From JAHRAH01 sp051009015 (lineage in GTDB: Bacteria > Pseudomonadota > Gammaproteobacteria > Tethybacterales > Persebacteraceae): a DNA stretch of 13,530 nucleotides. Positions 1 to 7,669 of the stretch are shown piece by piece. The position numbers were made by a program, and so were the translations under genes. The DNA lies in NCBI GenBank assembly GCA_051009015.1, contig JBPCWZ010000196.1:1-13530 (forward strand), given 5' to 3'. Below the pieces are notes generated by a model that was not told the DNA's origin, did no database searches, and worked only from the letters and a program-made list of their open reading frames with translations. How positions within the stretch are numbered: the stretch's first letter is position 1; the number at the start of each line of letters is the position of its first letter.

Positions 1-554
1 GCCGCTTTGTTGCAAGCGGCGAAAAAGGGGTTTTTGTTTGTCGCTTGCCAGTTGTCAAACTGCACTTTGATATCGCCCATCTGTGCCAGACAACCGCGCA
101 CTTTGACGCCAAAGCCGGAAAGCAAAACCCGCGCGACCGCACCCGCCGCGACTCTTGCCGCCGTTTCGCGGGCGCTTGACCTGCCGCCGCCGCGGTAGTC
201 ATAAATGCCGTATTTGTGAAAATAGGTGATATCGGCATGACCGGGGCGGAAGGCGTTTTTGATGGCGGCGTAATCTTTGGGCCGGGCGTCAATGTTGCGA
301 ATCAACATTGCAAGCGGCGCGCCGGTGGTTTTGTTGCCGAAGACGCCGGAAAGAATCTCGGCTTCGTCGCTCTCGCGCCTTTGGGTTACATGCCGCGATT
401 GACCGGGGCGGCGGCGCAGCAAATCGCGGCGGATGACGGAAGCCGAAAGCGGCAAGCCCGGCGGGCAGCCGTCAATGATAACGCCGATGGCGGCGCCGTG
501 GCTTTCGCCGAAAGTGCTGATGCGAAAAGCATCGCCGAAACTGTTGCCCGCCAT
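1..554 (-). CDS. aroC: Chorismate synthase, 3' part beyond window edge
   Basis: AroC converts 5-enolpyruvylshikimate-3-phosphate to chorismate, the last common step to aromatic amino acids, folate and quinones, using reduced FMN. I translated the minus strand by hand: 184 codons are visible, about half of a typical 350-370 aa enzyme. The start is MAGNSFGDAFRISTFGESHG, the canonical N-terminus with the GESHG signature (residues 16-20). RPGQSRHVTQRRESDEAEILSGVF, RPGHADITY and YRGGGRSSARETAARVAAGA follow, all expected of the family. The ATG at 554 fits the usual start 'MAGNSFG'. The gene lies 13 bp downstream of recJ on the same strand, so read-through from recJ is likely. No Shine-Dalgarno is visible. 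Instead TATAAT (566-561) sits 6 nt ahead of the ATG, which suggests an extra, possibly leaderless, start. The identification is secure; the rest of the protein is not visible. Confidence 0.96.
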   Translation of the reverse strand, partial: MAGNSFGDAFRISTFGESHGAAIGVIIDGCPPGLPLSASVIRRDLLRRRPGQSRHVTQRRESDEAEILSGVFGNKTTGAPLAMLIRNIDARPKDYAAIKNAFRPGHADITYFHKYGIYDYRGGGRSSARETAARVAAGAVARVLLSGFGVKVRGCLAQMGDIKVQFDNWQATNKNPFFAACNKA

Positions 555-566
555 CGGTCAATTATA
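555..566 (-). promoter_or_regulatory. -10 box of a probable leaderless aroC promoter
   Basis: On the minus strand a perfect TATAAT (566-561) is followed by TGACCG and then the aroC ATG at 554. A 6-nt gap would place the +1 nucleotide on the A of ATG. A weak -35 candidate, CTGATA (588-583, 16-bp spacing, 4/6 to consensus), lies inside the 3' end of recJ. The box itself is seen directly; promoter activity is inferred. Confidence 0.45.
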
Positions 567-567
567 C

Positions 568-2202
568 TTATAGCGCTTTTTCTATCAGCATGCGCACTTC
601 GCCATAACGCCCGCAATCCAAACGGAAAAGGGCGAAGATGTCTGATGCGCCGCTGACGGATTGATTAAACTGCACGGCGGAAAACCGCTTGCCGCCCGCT
701 TCCAGTAATAACTTGCGATGTCCGCCGCCTGCGCCCATCGGCTTTTCGCTCAGCACTTTGTATTCTCCGGCAAAAAGCGGCGCGGCAAATGCCTCGCCCC
801 AGGCGATATCGTGCAACTCGGCAACCGCTTCGGGCGTGATATCGGCGGGCGGCGGCAAAGCATCCACTTGCACTTTCGGCTCGGCATCGGGCGGGGTTTG
901 TTCGCCGCAAACCTGCGCGAATACTTCGGCAAACTGCGGAATCTTTTCGGCGGTGATTTTGATGCCGATGGCGCGGCTGTGCCCGCCGAAGTCGGCTATC
1001 AATGCCGGATGTTTGGCGGCGGCGGTTTGCAGTATTTTGTGCAAATCCCAATGCGGCGGGGCGCGGCCCGATCCTTTCCAGTTGCCGTTGTTGTCGCCGC
1101 CAAATACCACAACCGGGCGGCGGTGTTCGTCGCAAAGAATACCGGCGATAATGCCGATAATCCCTTCGTGCCATTTTTGTCCGGCGGCGACAATGCCCGG
1201 CGGCATTTGGCGCGGCAGTGTTTTGCGGGCTTCTTTTAATATCCCGCGCTGCAAATCGCCCCGGGCGCTGTTGAGTTCGCACAAGCGGGCTGCCGTTGTT
1301 TTGGCATCGGCATCGCTTTCGGCAAGCAGGTTTTCCATCGCGCTTTTGACTTTGTCCATCCGTCCGGCGGCGTTTATGCGCGGTGCGAGGCGGAAGGAAA
1401 TATCGCGGCTGTTGAGCATTGCCATATTGCACTTTGCGAGTTCCACAAGATGCAGCAACCCTTTGCGCGCGCGGTGCTTGCGCATGCGCATCATTCCGGC
1501 ATGCACAAAAGCGCGATTGACAAGGTTTAGCGGCGCGCAGTCGGCTATCGTCCCCAATGCCACCAAATCCAAATAATCGCCCATGTCAATATCGGCGTTC
1601 ATTGCTTTTTTCAATGCCGCCATAACATAAAAGATAACGCCGACACCCGCCAACCCGTCAAGCGGGGCGAAACTTCTAGGATGCGCTATCGCATCGGCAT
1701 CGGGACATTCGCCGCCGAGATGATGGTCGGTTATCAGCATTGTCATTCCGGCGTTTTTTGCCGCCCGCACGGCATCTTCGGCATTGACGCCGTTGTCCAC
1801 GGTCAAAAGGGTTTTTGCCCCGTCATCCGCCGCCTGTCGCACAAGCGCTTCGGACAAGCCATAACCATCGCCGCGCGAGGGAATGCGCCAGATAACATCC
1901 GCGCCCATCTTTGTCATCGCTTGCACCGCCAATGCCGTTGATGTCATTCCATCGGCATCATAATCGCCGATGACGCATATCCGCTTGTTGTTGGCAATGG
2001 AATGCGCCAGGTGTTTTGCCACATTACCGGCAGCGGCAAAAGCATCCGGCAGCGGCAAAGAGGATAACTTCGGGGCGATATCGGCGCGCTCGCTTATGCC
2101 GCGCGCCGCCAAAACCCGCGCCGCCAAAGGAAAAACGCCCTGCGCCATAAGCGCATCCGCCGCCGCCCGGTCAAAGTCGCGCCGTGTTATTGATTCTTTC
2201 AT
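568..2202 (-). CDS. recJ: Single-stranded-DNA-specific exonuclease RecJ
   Basis: RecJ degrades single-stranded DNA 5' to 3' in recombination and in base-excision and mismatch repair, using a two-metal DHH-family active site. The 544-aa product is slightly shorter than E. coli RecJ (577). Motifs appear in order: DYDADG (80-85), VDNG (135-138), TDHH (158-161), GTIADCAPL (217-225, catalytic Asp221), RINAAGRM (275-282), HEGIIG (345-350), GSGRAP (377-382) and FGGHSRAIG (405-413). The DHH and DHHA1 domains are both intact, followed by a C-terminal region matching the RecJ OB-like part. The ATG at 2202 gives a normal N-terminus. It has no Shine-Dalgarno but is preceded by TAGAAT and a 6-nt gap. aroC follows 13 bp downstream, so the two form a small minus-strand operon. 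The gene diverges from the esterase gene on the other strand. Confidence 0.96.
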   Translation of the reverse strand: MKESITRRDFDRAAADALMAQGVFPLAARVLAARGISERADIAPKLSSLPLPDAFAAAGNVAKHLAHSIANNKRICVIGDYDADGMTSTALAVQAMTKMGADVIWRIPSRGDGYGLSEALVRQAADDGAKTLLTVDNGVNAEDAVRAAKNAGMTMLITDHHLGGECPDADAIAHPRSFAPLDGLAGVGVIFYVMAALKKAMNADIDMGDYLDLVALGTIADCAPLNLVNRAFVHAGMMRMRKHRARKGLLHLVELAKCNMAMLNSRDISFRLAPRINAAGRMDKVKSAMENLLAESDADAKTTAARLCELNSARGDLQRGILKEARKTLPRQMPPGIVAAGQKWHEGIIGIIAGILCDEHRRPVVVFGGDNNGNWKGSGRAPPHWDLHKILQTAAAKHPALIADFGGHSRAIGIKITAEKIPQFAEVFAQVCGEQTPPDAEPKVQVDALPPPADITPEAVAELHDIAWGEAFAAPLFAGEYKVLSEKPMGAGGGHRKLLLEAGGKRFSAVQFNQSVSGASDIFALFRLDCGRYGEVRMLIEKAL

Positions 2203-2273
2203 ATCGCTATTCTAACCATTTGCCAATGGTCATTGGTCATTTGTCAATTAATAATGGTGTTAGAATGGCGATA
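2202..2273. promoter_or_regulatory. Divergent recJ/esterase control region, 72-bp imperfect inverted repeat
   Basis: The two ends of this element are inverted copies. The left arm 2202-2220, read on the minus strand, is AATGGTTAGAATAGCGATA. The right arm 2253-2273, read on the plus strand, is AATGGT-gt-TAGAATGGCGATA. The arms match at 18 of 19 positions apart from a 2-nt insertion. Each arm carries TAGAAT, a plausible -10 box, pointing toward its own gene; on the plus strand it is an extended -10 (TGTTAGAAT, 2258-2266). Between the arms lies a perfect palindrome, CCAATG-GT-CATTGG (2223-2236), which could be an operator. The symmetry is seen directly; divergent promoter function is inferred. 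A decayed miniature element is an alternative explanation. Confidence 0.5.
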
Positions 2274-2909
2274 ACACAACCGCCCGATAACCGCCCGATG
2301 ATTATTTATCTGCATGGATTTAACAGTTCGCCGATGTCCGAAAAGGCGCAAATGTTTGCCGGTTTTTGCGCCGTCAAAGGCGTGGAATGCATCATCCCGC
2401 AACTGCATCACCGTCCGGCGGAAGCCATCGGGCATGTGCGGCAAATGCTTGACGAAAGGGCGGAAGACGCCAAAGATACCGAAGATGCCGCCGATACGCT
2501 GCTTACCGTTGTCGGCAGTTCCATGGGCGGTTATTACGCCGCTTATTTGTGCCAGCATTACGACAACCTGCGCGCCGTGCTGATTAATCCGGCGGTCAAA
2601 CTTGCCGCCAAACTTGCCGACCAGGTCGGGCAGGTGCAAAAAAACTATCACAACGGCAGGGAGTATCTTTTTACCCGCGAGCATTTGGCTGAGTTTGCGG
2701 CAATGGATGTGCCGAAGTTGGATAATCCCGAGAGATGCCTTTTGATGGTGCAAACCGGCGACGAAGTGCTGGACTATCGCGAAGCGGTGGAATATTACAA
2801 AGGCGCGGCGCAGATTGTTGAAGAAGGCGGCGATCATTCCTTTGTCGGTTTTGCCGCCCATATGCCGCGCATTGTGGCTTTTCACCGCCGCGCCGAAACG
2901 GGAGTATAA
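2265..2909 (+). CDS. yqiA: YqiA-like alpha/beta-hydrolase esterase (UPF0227 family)
   Basis: This is a predicted cytoplasmic serine esterase of the YqiA type; E. coli YqiA hydrolyses acyl-CoA and short esters in vitro, but its cellular role is unclear. Numbered from this ATG (214 aa), the family opening IIYLHGFNSSP spans 13-23. The nucleophile elbow is GSSMGGYYAAYL (Ser86), the acid region QTGDEVLDYREAV (Asp166) and the catalytic histidine GGDHSFVGF (His191). All three align with E. coli YqiA. The start is uncertain: ATG 2265 has no clear Shine-Dalgarno and sits inside the right arm of the inverted repeat. ATG 2298 (residue 12) gives 203 aa, fits the E. coli N-terminus better and would lie about 25 nt after a start from the TAGAAT box. 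The stop overlaps the mdh -10 box. Confidence 0.88.
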   Translation: MAITQPPDNRPMIIYLHGFNSSPMSEKAQMFAGFCAVKGVECIIPQLHHRPAEAIGHVRQMLDERAEDAKDTEDAADTLLTVVGSSMGGYYAAYLCQHYDNLRAVLINPAVKLAAKLADQVGQVQKNYHNGREYLFTREHLAEFAAMDVPKLDNPERCLLMVQTGDEVLDYREAVEYYKGAAQIVEEGGDHSFVGFAAHMPRIVAFHRRAETGV

Positions 2910-2928
2910 TCACCAATCACAATAAGGA
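2905..2928 (+). promoter_or_regulatory. mdh promoter -10 and strong ribosome binding site
   Basis: TATAAT (2905-2910) overlaps the esterase stop codon and is followed by a 25-nt leader with AAGGAG (2923-2928), 7 nt before the mdh ATG. A possible -35, TTCACC (2881-2886, 4/6, spacing 18), is weak. The layout and leader sequence closely resemble those of gltA. This would be the head promoter of the mdh-malic enzyme-sdhCDA transcript. Confidence 0.55.
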
Positions 2929-2935
2929 GCGAAAA

Positions 2936-3907
2936 ATGTCCGACACTGTCAATATCACCATCACCGGCGCCGCCGGGCAAATCGCTTATGCGCTGCTTTT
3001 TCGCCTTGCCGCGCATCCGGCTTTTGCCGAAATCGGGCTGAACCTGCGCCTGCTGGAAGTTGAACCTGCCTTGCCGGCATTGGAAGGCGTCAAAATGGAA
3101 CTGCGCGATGGCGCTTTTCCGGCGTTGCGCGACATTACCACAACCGGCGATGCCGAAACCGCCTTTGGCGATGCCGATATGATCTTTATGGTCGGCGCGC
3201 GCCCGCGCAGTGCCGGGATGGAACGCAAAGATTTGCTGTCGGCAAATGCCGCCATTTTTTCGGCGCAGGGCAGGGCTATCAACAAAGTCGCCAAAAAAAC
3301 CGCCGGGGTTTTGGTTGTCGGCAATCCGGCAAATACCAATTGTTTGATAGCGCAGCAAAACGCGCCCGATATGCCGCCGTCCGCTTTTACGGCGATGACG
3401 CGGCTTGACCACAACCGCCTGATGGCGCAACTTGCCGAAAAAGCCGGGCAGCCGCTCGCCGCCGTCAAAGGCGCGATAATCTGGGGCAATCACTCGGCGA
3501 CTCAATATCCGGATATCCATCATGCGACCATCGGCGGCAAAGCGGCGATGGATATTGTCGGCGAAGAGTGGTATAAAAGCACAATGATACCCGCCGTGCA
3601 GCAAAGAGGCGCCGCCATCATCAAAGCGCGCGGGGCGTCAAGTGCGGCGTCTGCGGCATCTGCCGCTTTTGACCACAGTTTTGACTGGTGGAAGGGCGGC
3701 GATGATATTGTCAGTATGGCTATCGTCAGCGGCGGGGAATACGGCATTGAAAAGGGTTTGGTCTATTCCTACCCGATGCGCTGCCAAAACGGCGAAGCGG
3801 TTGTTGTTGAAGGGTTGGATGTCAATGCTTTCGGCGAGGAAAAAATGCGCGTTAGCGAGCGGGAACTTCAAGAGGAGCGGGATGCAGTCCGCCATCTTTT
3901 GCCATGA
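2936..3907 (+). CDS. mdh: Malate dehydrogenase (NAD)
   Basis: Mdh oxidises malate to oxaloacetate with NAD+ in the TCA cycle. The 323-aa protein belongs to the cytosolic-type branch common in beta- and some gammaproteobacteria rather than the E. coli 312-aa type. It shows the dinucleotide-binding GAAGQI (11-16), acidic Glu41 at the end of the second strand (favouring NAD over NADP), and the mobile loop GARPRSAGMERKDLL (87-101) with substrate arginines Arg91 and Arg97. NPANTN (130-135), TRLDHNR (155-161, Asp158/Arg161) and WGNHS (183-187, catalytic His186) follow, then the typical KARGASSAASAASAA stretch (230-244). An AAGGAG ribosome binding site fixes the start. The stop overlaps the malic enzyme start as ATGA, so the two are translationally coupled and product malate can be routed to oxaloacetate or pyruvate. 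Confidence 0.97.
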   Translation: MSDTVNITITGAAGQIAYALLFRLAAHPAFAEIGLNLRLLEVEPALPALEGVKMELRDGAFPALRDITTTGDAETAFGDADMIFMVGARPRSAGMERKDLLSANAAIFSAQGRAINKVAKKTAGVLVVGNPANTNCLIAQQNAPDMPPSAFTAMTRLDHNRLMAQLAEKAGQPLAAVKGAIIWGNHSATQYPDIHHATIGGKAAMDIVGEEWYKSTMIPAVQQRGAAIIKARGASSAASAASAAFDHSFDWWKGGDDIVSMAIVSGGEYGIEKGLVYSYPMRCQNGEAVVVEGLDVNAFGEEKMRVSERELQEERDAVRHLLP

Positions 3908-5151
3908 GTGTCAAAATGCTCAGCCCCAAAGAACTCGCCGAAGCGGCGTTGCGCTATCATCGCGAACCTTCGCCGGGCAAGACCGGCTTGCAGATAACAA
4001 AACCCGCCGAAACCAACGCCGATTTGGCTTTGGCATATTCGCCCGGCGTAGCATCGCCGTGCCTGCGCATTGAAGAAGCGGCGGAAGAGGCGTATAACTA
4101 CACCAACAAGGGCAACCTTGTCGGCGTTGTCAGTAATGGCACGGCGGTGCTGGGGCTTGGCAATATCGGTCCTTTGGCGAGCAAGCCGGTGATGGAAGGC
4201 AAGGCGATGCTGTTTAAGAAGTTTGCCGGGCTGGACGCTTTTGACATTGAGATAAACGCGCCGTCGCCGGAGGTGTTTATTGAAACCGTCACCAACATAT
4301 CGCCGACTTTCGGCGCGATAAATCTGGAAGACATTCGCGCCCCGGAATGCTTTTTTATAGAACACCGCCTGCGGCGGCGTTTGGATATTCCGGTGCTGCA
4401 TGATGACCAGCACGGCACGGCGGTTGTCGCTTGCGCCGCGCTCATCAACGCGCTGGAATTGCAAAACAAAAGCCCGAAGAATATGCGCGTGCTGGTTTTG
4501 GGCGCGGGTGCGGCGGCTGTCGCCATATCGCGCCTTGTGATTAGTTATTTCGGCATCAGCATGCGGCAGATATTGATGTTTGATTCGCGCGGCATTCTCA
4601 GCACGCAGCGCGAAGCGCCGATAGAATCCTACAAAATGCCTTTCGCCCGCGATACGCGCATTCGCACTTTGGAAGCGGCGGTGCGCGTGTCGGATGTCGT
4701 CATCGGCGTATCGCGCGGCGGTTTGATAAAACCGGAAATGCTGAAGAAAATGCGCGAGCGCCCGATAATTCTGGCATTGGCAAATCCGGTGCCGGAGATT
4801 ATGCCGGCGGACGCCCGCGAAGTCCGCCCCGATGCCATTGTCGCTACCGGCAGGTCGGATGTGGAGAATCAGGTCAATAACTCGCTGTGTTTTCCTTATC
4901 TTTTTCGCGGTGTTTTGCAGGCGCGGGCGCCGCGTTTTTCATCGCGCATTTTTTTCGCCGCGGCAAAGGCTATCGCCGCTTTGGCGCGCGAGAAAGGTCC
5001 CGATGGTTTGGAGTTTGGCCCAAACTACATTTTGCCGCAACAAACAGACCCGCGCTTGATGGATTTTGTCGTCCCCGCCATTGTCGCCGCCGCCAAAGAA
5101 CCGGACGACAACATTTCCAGCGCCAAAACTTTCGGGCAGGGATATGAATAA
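3904..5151 (+). CDS. NAD(P)-dependent malic enzyme, single-domain form
   Basis: This enzyme decarboxylates malate to pyruvate and CO2 with NAD(P)H production. The 415-aa protein carries only the malic enzyme domains; the C-terminal phosphotransacetylase-like domain of MaeB (about 760 aa) is absent. Visible motifs are YSPGVA (45-50, catalytic Tyr45), the run from KGNLVGVVSNGTAVLGLG to EGKAMLFKK (69-106, Lys100), NLEDIRAPECF (140-150), the malic enzyme signature DIPVLHDDQHGTA (161-173, metal-binding Asp167/Asp168), the Rossmann GAGAAA (200-205), ANPVPEI (293-299) and TGRSDVENQVNN (315-326). Cofactor preference cannot be read with confidence. It overlaps mdh by 4 nt and sdhC by 8 nt, placing it inside the operon. 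Compact malic enzymes of about 400 aa are known in many bacteria, so the length itself is not a defect. Confidence 0.94.
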   Translation: MSVKMLSPKELAEAALRYHREPSPGKTGLQITKPAETNADLALAYSPGVASPCLRIEEAAEEAYNYTNKGNLVGVVSNGTAVLGLGNIGPLASKPVMEGKAMLFKKFAGLDAFDIEINAPSPEVFIETVTNISPTFGAINLEDIRAPECFFIEHRLRRRLDIPVLHDDQHGTAVVACAALINALELQNKSPKNMRVLVLGAGAAAVAISRLVISYFGISMRQILMFDSRGILSTQREAPIESYKMPFARDTRIRTLEAAVRVSDVVIGVSRGGLIKPEMLKKMRERPIILALANPVPEIMPADAREVRPDAIVATGRSDVENQVNNSLCFPYLFRGVLQARAPRFSSRIFFAAAKAIAALAREKGPDGLEFGPNYILPQQTDPRLMDFVVPAIVAAAKEPDDNISSAKTFGQGYE

Positions 5152-5536
5152 CGGCATGCACAATCGCCCGAAATATCTTAATCTGGCGAAGATACGCCTG
5201 CCGCTGCCGGGTGTGCTTTCCATCTTGCACCGCGTTAGCGGGATGGTTTTGATATTTGCATTGCCCTTTGCGCTTGCCGCTTTGCAGTGGAGTGTCGGCG
5301 ATGCGGCGGGATATGCGCAAGTGTCGGCGCTTTTTGGCGACGGCGGCTACTTCCTGCTTAAGTTGGCGGCATTCGGCGCGGCGTGGGCGCTTTTTCATCA
5401 TTTGTGCGCGGGGGCGCGTTTTTTGTTGCTGGATTTTCATGTGGGCATTTCGCTTCCGGCGGCGCGCTTTTCGGCGGCGGCGGCTTTTGTCGTTAGCATT
5501 ATGATGACAATTGCCTTTGGTGTTTGGCTATGGTAA
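5144..5536 (+). CDS. sdhC: Succinate dehydrogenase cytochrome b556 subunit
   Basis: SdhC is one of two membrane anchors of complex II and contributes to the haem and ubiquinone sites. Numbered from ATG 5144 (130 aa), RPKYLNLAKIRLPLPGVLSILHRVSG matches the E. coli N-terminus. It includes quinone-site Ser26 and Arg30, the equivalents of E. coli Ser27 and Arg31. Three hydrophobic helices are evident (about 24-48, 67-96 and 108-129). LFHHLCAGARFLLLD aligns with E. coli LAYHVVVGIRHMMMD, so His86 is the predicted haem ligand. The start could instead be ATG 5156 (MHNRPK). GCAGGG at 5135-5140 is close to the first ATG and far from the second. The gene overlaps malic enzyme by 8 nt and sdhD by 7 nt, consistent with coupled translation. 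Confidence 0.93.
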   Translation: MNNGMHNRPKYLNLAKIRLPLPGVLSILHRVSGMVLIFALPFALAALQWSVGDAAGYAQVSALFGDGGYFLLKLAAFGAAWALFHHLCAGARFLLLDFHVGISLPAARFSAAAAFVVSIMMTIAFGVWLW

Positions 5537-5871
5537 AGCGCCCTCCGGTCGGTGCCGGTTATGGCTTGCGCGGCTGGATTGCGCAGCGCGTCAGCGCGGC
5601 TTTTTTGATTGTCGCATTTGTCGCGCTTTTTGTTGCGCTTGTTGTTTTGCGCCCGGACGGGTTTGCCGAATGGCGGGCTTTTGTGTTGTCCGGCTGGGTG
5701 CGGGTGTTGTTGTTTTGTTCGGTGCTTGCCATCGTCTGGCATGCCTACATTGGCGCGCGCGATATCATTATGGATTATATCGCCGCCGACATATTGCGGC
5801 TGGCAAAGACGGCGGCGGCGGTTGTTTATTTGCTTGCCTGTTTGATATGGGCTGCGGTGATTTTGCTGTGA
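5530..5871 (+). CDS. sdhD: Succinate dehydrogenase hydrophobic anchor subunit
   Basis: SdhD pairs with SdhC to anchor SdhAB and completes the haem b and quinone sites. From ATG 5530 the product is 113 aa with three predicted membrane helices (about 18-41, 55-77 and 90-112). HAYIGARDIIMDY (71-83) aligns with E. coli HAWIGMWQVLTDY, giving His71 (haem ligand), Asp82 and Tyr83 (quinone site) at the same residue numbers as E. coli. A TTG two codons upstream (5524) is a possible alternative start. The start lies within the end of sdhC, and the gap to sdhA is 22 bp. Confidence 0.93.
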   Translation: MVKRPPVGAGYGLRGWIAQRVSAAFLIVAFVALFVALVVLRPDGFAEWRAFVLSGWVRVLLFCSVLAIVWHAYIGARDIIMDYIAADILRLAKTAAAVVYLLACLIWAAVILL

Positions 5872-5893
5872 AGGATTGCGGGGCGGGATTGAT

Positions 5894-7645
5894 ATGAACA
5901 TTGGCAGGCGCAAGTTTGACGCACTCGTCATCGGCGGCGGCGGCGCGGGTTTGCGGGCGGCGGTGGAGTTGGCGCGCGGCGGTTTGCGGGCTGCCGTGGT
6001 TTCCAAACTATTCCCGACAAGGTCGCACACCGTTGCCGCACAAGGCGGCATTAGCGCGGCACTTGGCAATGTCACGCCCGACAACTGGCACTGGCACATG
6101 TACGACACCGTCAAAGGGTCGGACTATCTGGGCGACCAGGATGCGATTGAATATATGTGCCGCGAGGCGGCGGATGCGGTTTATGAGTTGGAACAGATGG
6201 GCATGCCTTTTTCGCGCCTGCCGGACGGGCGGATCTACCAGCGCCCTTTTGGCGGGATGTCGCAAAACTACGGCGGGCCGCAAGCATCGCGCACTTGCGC
6301 GGCGGCGGACAGGACGGGGCATGCAATGCTGCACACTTTGTATCAGCAAAGCATCAAGGCGGGGGCGCATTTCTTTGACGAGTTTTTTGCCGTGGATTTG
6401 GTGCGCGATACCGACGGCAATATCGCCGGTGTTTTGGCGATAGAGATAGAAAGCGGCGAGAGTGTTTTGTTTTCCGCCGATGCCGTTGTTTTGGCGACCG
6501 GCGGCGGCGGGCGTATCTACCGCCATACGACAAACGCCTTTTCCAATACCGGCGACGGCTTGGGGATGGCTTTGCGGGCGGGCTTGCCTTTGCAGGATAT
6601 GGAGTTTTGGCAGTTTCATCCGACCGGCGTTGCCGGCGCGGGTGTTTTGGTAACCGAAGGCGTGCGCGGCGAGGGCGGCTATTTGGTCAATGGCGACGGC
6701 GAGCGGTTTATGGAGCGCTATGCGCCAAATGCCAAAGATCTGGCCGGGCGCGATGTCGTGGCGCGGGCGATGGCATTGGAGATATTGGAAGGGCGCGGCT
6801 GCGGCGCCAAAAAAGATTATGTTGAGTTGAAGTTGGATCATCTGGGCGAGGATATTATTAATGAACGCCTGCCGTCCATTCGCGAGATAGCGATTAAGTT
6901 TGCCGGTGCCGACCCGGTGCAAAAGCCGATTCCGGTTGTGCCGACGGTGCATTACATGATGGGCGGCATTCCGACAACCCGCTACGGCGAAGTGATAACG
7001 CACGATGGCGGCGATTCGGTTGTCGGCGGTTTGTATGCGGTGGGCGAATGCGCGAGTGTTTCGGTGCATGGCTCCAATCGTCTGGGCAGTAATTCACTGC
7101 TGGATTTGGTTGTCTTCGGGCGCGCGGCGGGCGGGCATATTTTGGAAAATCGCAAACAACTTCGCGCGGGCGATATTTGCGAAGAGTCGGTGCAAGCGGC
7201 GGCAGCCCGCATAGCAAGATGGGACAAAAACGGCAAAGAGCATCCCGATGCCGTGCGCGAGGAAATGCGCGATGTTGTGCAAAATCACTTCGGCGTTTTT
7301 CGCACCGAAGAGAATATGCGCGCGGGTTTGGACAAGTTTGCCGTTTTGCGCGCCCGCCTTCAGCAAGCGGGCATTGGCGACAAAAGCAAAGTGTATAACA
7401 CGGCGCGCATAGAAGCATTGGAATTGGAAAACACAATGGCGGTAGCGGCGGCGACTTTGCACTCGGCAATAGCCCGCACCGAAAGCCGCGGCGCGCATGC
7501 CCGCGATGATTATCAGGAGCGCGATGACGCCAATTGGATTCGCCACACTTTATATTTCGCCGAAAGCGACCGTTTGGATTACCGCCCGGTGCAGATGAAA
7601 CCCCTAACCGTGGAAACCTTCCCGCCCAAAAAGCGGACTTATTAA
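5894..7645 (+). CDS. sdhA: Succinate dehydrogenase flavoprotein subunit
   Basis: SdhA holds the covalent FAD and the dicarboxylate site that oxidises succinate to fumarate. The 583-aa product is close to E. coli SdhA (588). It shows the FAD-binding GGGGAGLRAA (14-23) and RSHTVAAQGGISAALGN (43-59), where His45 is the covalent FAD attachment site. The substrate region FHPTGVAGAGVLVTEGVRGEGG spans 241-262, with DLAGRD at 282-287 (catalytic Arg286). HYMMGG (353-358) and GSNRLGSNSLLDLVVFGRAAG (393-413, Arg396) bind dicarboxylate and FAD. ATG 5894 is chosen over an upstream TTG because it matches the family N-terminus. A GGCGGG upstream is only a modest ribosome binding site. Normally sdhB follows directly, but here four unrelated genes intervene. 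Confidence 0.97.
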   Translation: MNIGRRKFDALVIGGGGAGLRAAVELARGGLRAAVVSKLFPTRSHTVAAQGGISAALGNVTPDNWHWHMYDTVKGSDYLGDQDAIEYMCREAADAVYELEQMGMPFSRLPDGRIYQRPFGGMSQNYGGPQASRTCAAADRTGHAMLHTLYQQSIKAGAHFFDEFFAVDLVRDTDGNIAGVLAIEIESGESVLFSADAVVLATGGGGRIYRHTTNAFSNTGDGLGMALRAGLPLQDMEFWQFHPTGVAGAGVLVTEGVRGEGGYLVNGDGERFMERYAPNAKDLAGRDVVARAMALEILEGRGCGAKKDYVELKLDHLGEDIINERLPSIREIAIKFAGADPVQKPIPVVPTVHYMMGGIPTTRYGEVITHDGGDSVVGGLYAVGECASVSVHGSNRLGSNSLLDLVVFGRAAGGHILENRKQLRAGDICEESVQAAAARIARWDKNGKEHPDAVREEMRDVVQNHFGVFRTEENMRAGLDKFAVLRARLQQAGIGDKSKVYNTARIEALELENTMAVAAATLHSAIARTESRGAHARDDYQERDDANWIRHTLYFAESDRLDYRPVQMKPLTVETFPPKKRTY

Positions 7646-7657
7646 CGAAAGCCGTTT

Positions 7658-7669
7658 TATAACAGGGAA
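7658..7669 (+). promoter_or_regulatory. -10-like box directly ahead of first DUF2442 gene
   Basis: TATAAC (7658-7663) is followed by AGGGAA and then ATG at 7670, a 6-nt gap that would put the transcription start on the ATG. AGGGA could also be read as a Shine-Dalgarno but is too close (1-2 nt) to the start to work well. No -35 was found at the right spacing. It may mark a separate transcription start for the inserted module. Confidence 0.35.

Noticed and set aside
689..1576. Long plus-strand open frame (295 codons) opposite recJ
   Set aside because: It lies wholly antisense to a recJ gene with every motif intact. GC-rich codon patterns create such frames, and its peptide is serine-, alanine- and cysteine-rich without recognisable domains.
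3640..3680. Low-complexity SAASAASAA stretch in malate dehydrogenase as a possible insertion
   Set aside because: The ARGASSAASAA-AA pattern is a normal conserved part of this MDH class.
4970..5440. Minus-strand frame of 156 codons across the malic enzyme/sdhC junction
   Set aside because: It is antisense to two well-identified genes; the basic, low-complexity peptide lacks any family resemblance.
6008..7069. Minus-strand open frame of 353 codons opposite sdhA
   Set aside because: It is a shadow of the sdhA codon pattern. The peptide is rich in H, R, Q and A with no motif, while the sense strand encodes a complete SdhA.
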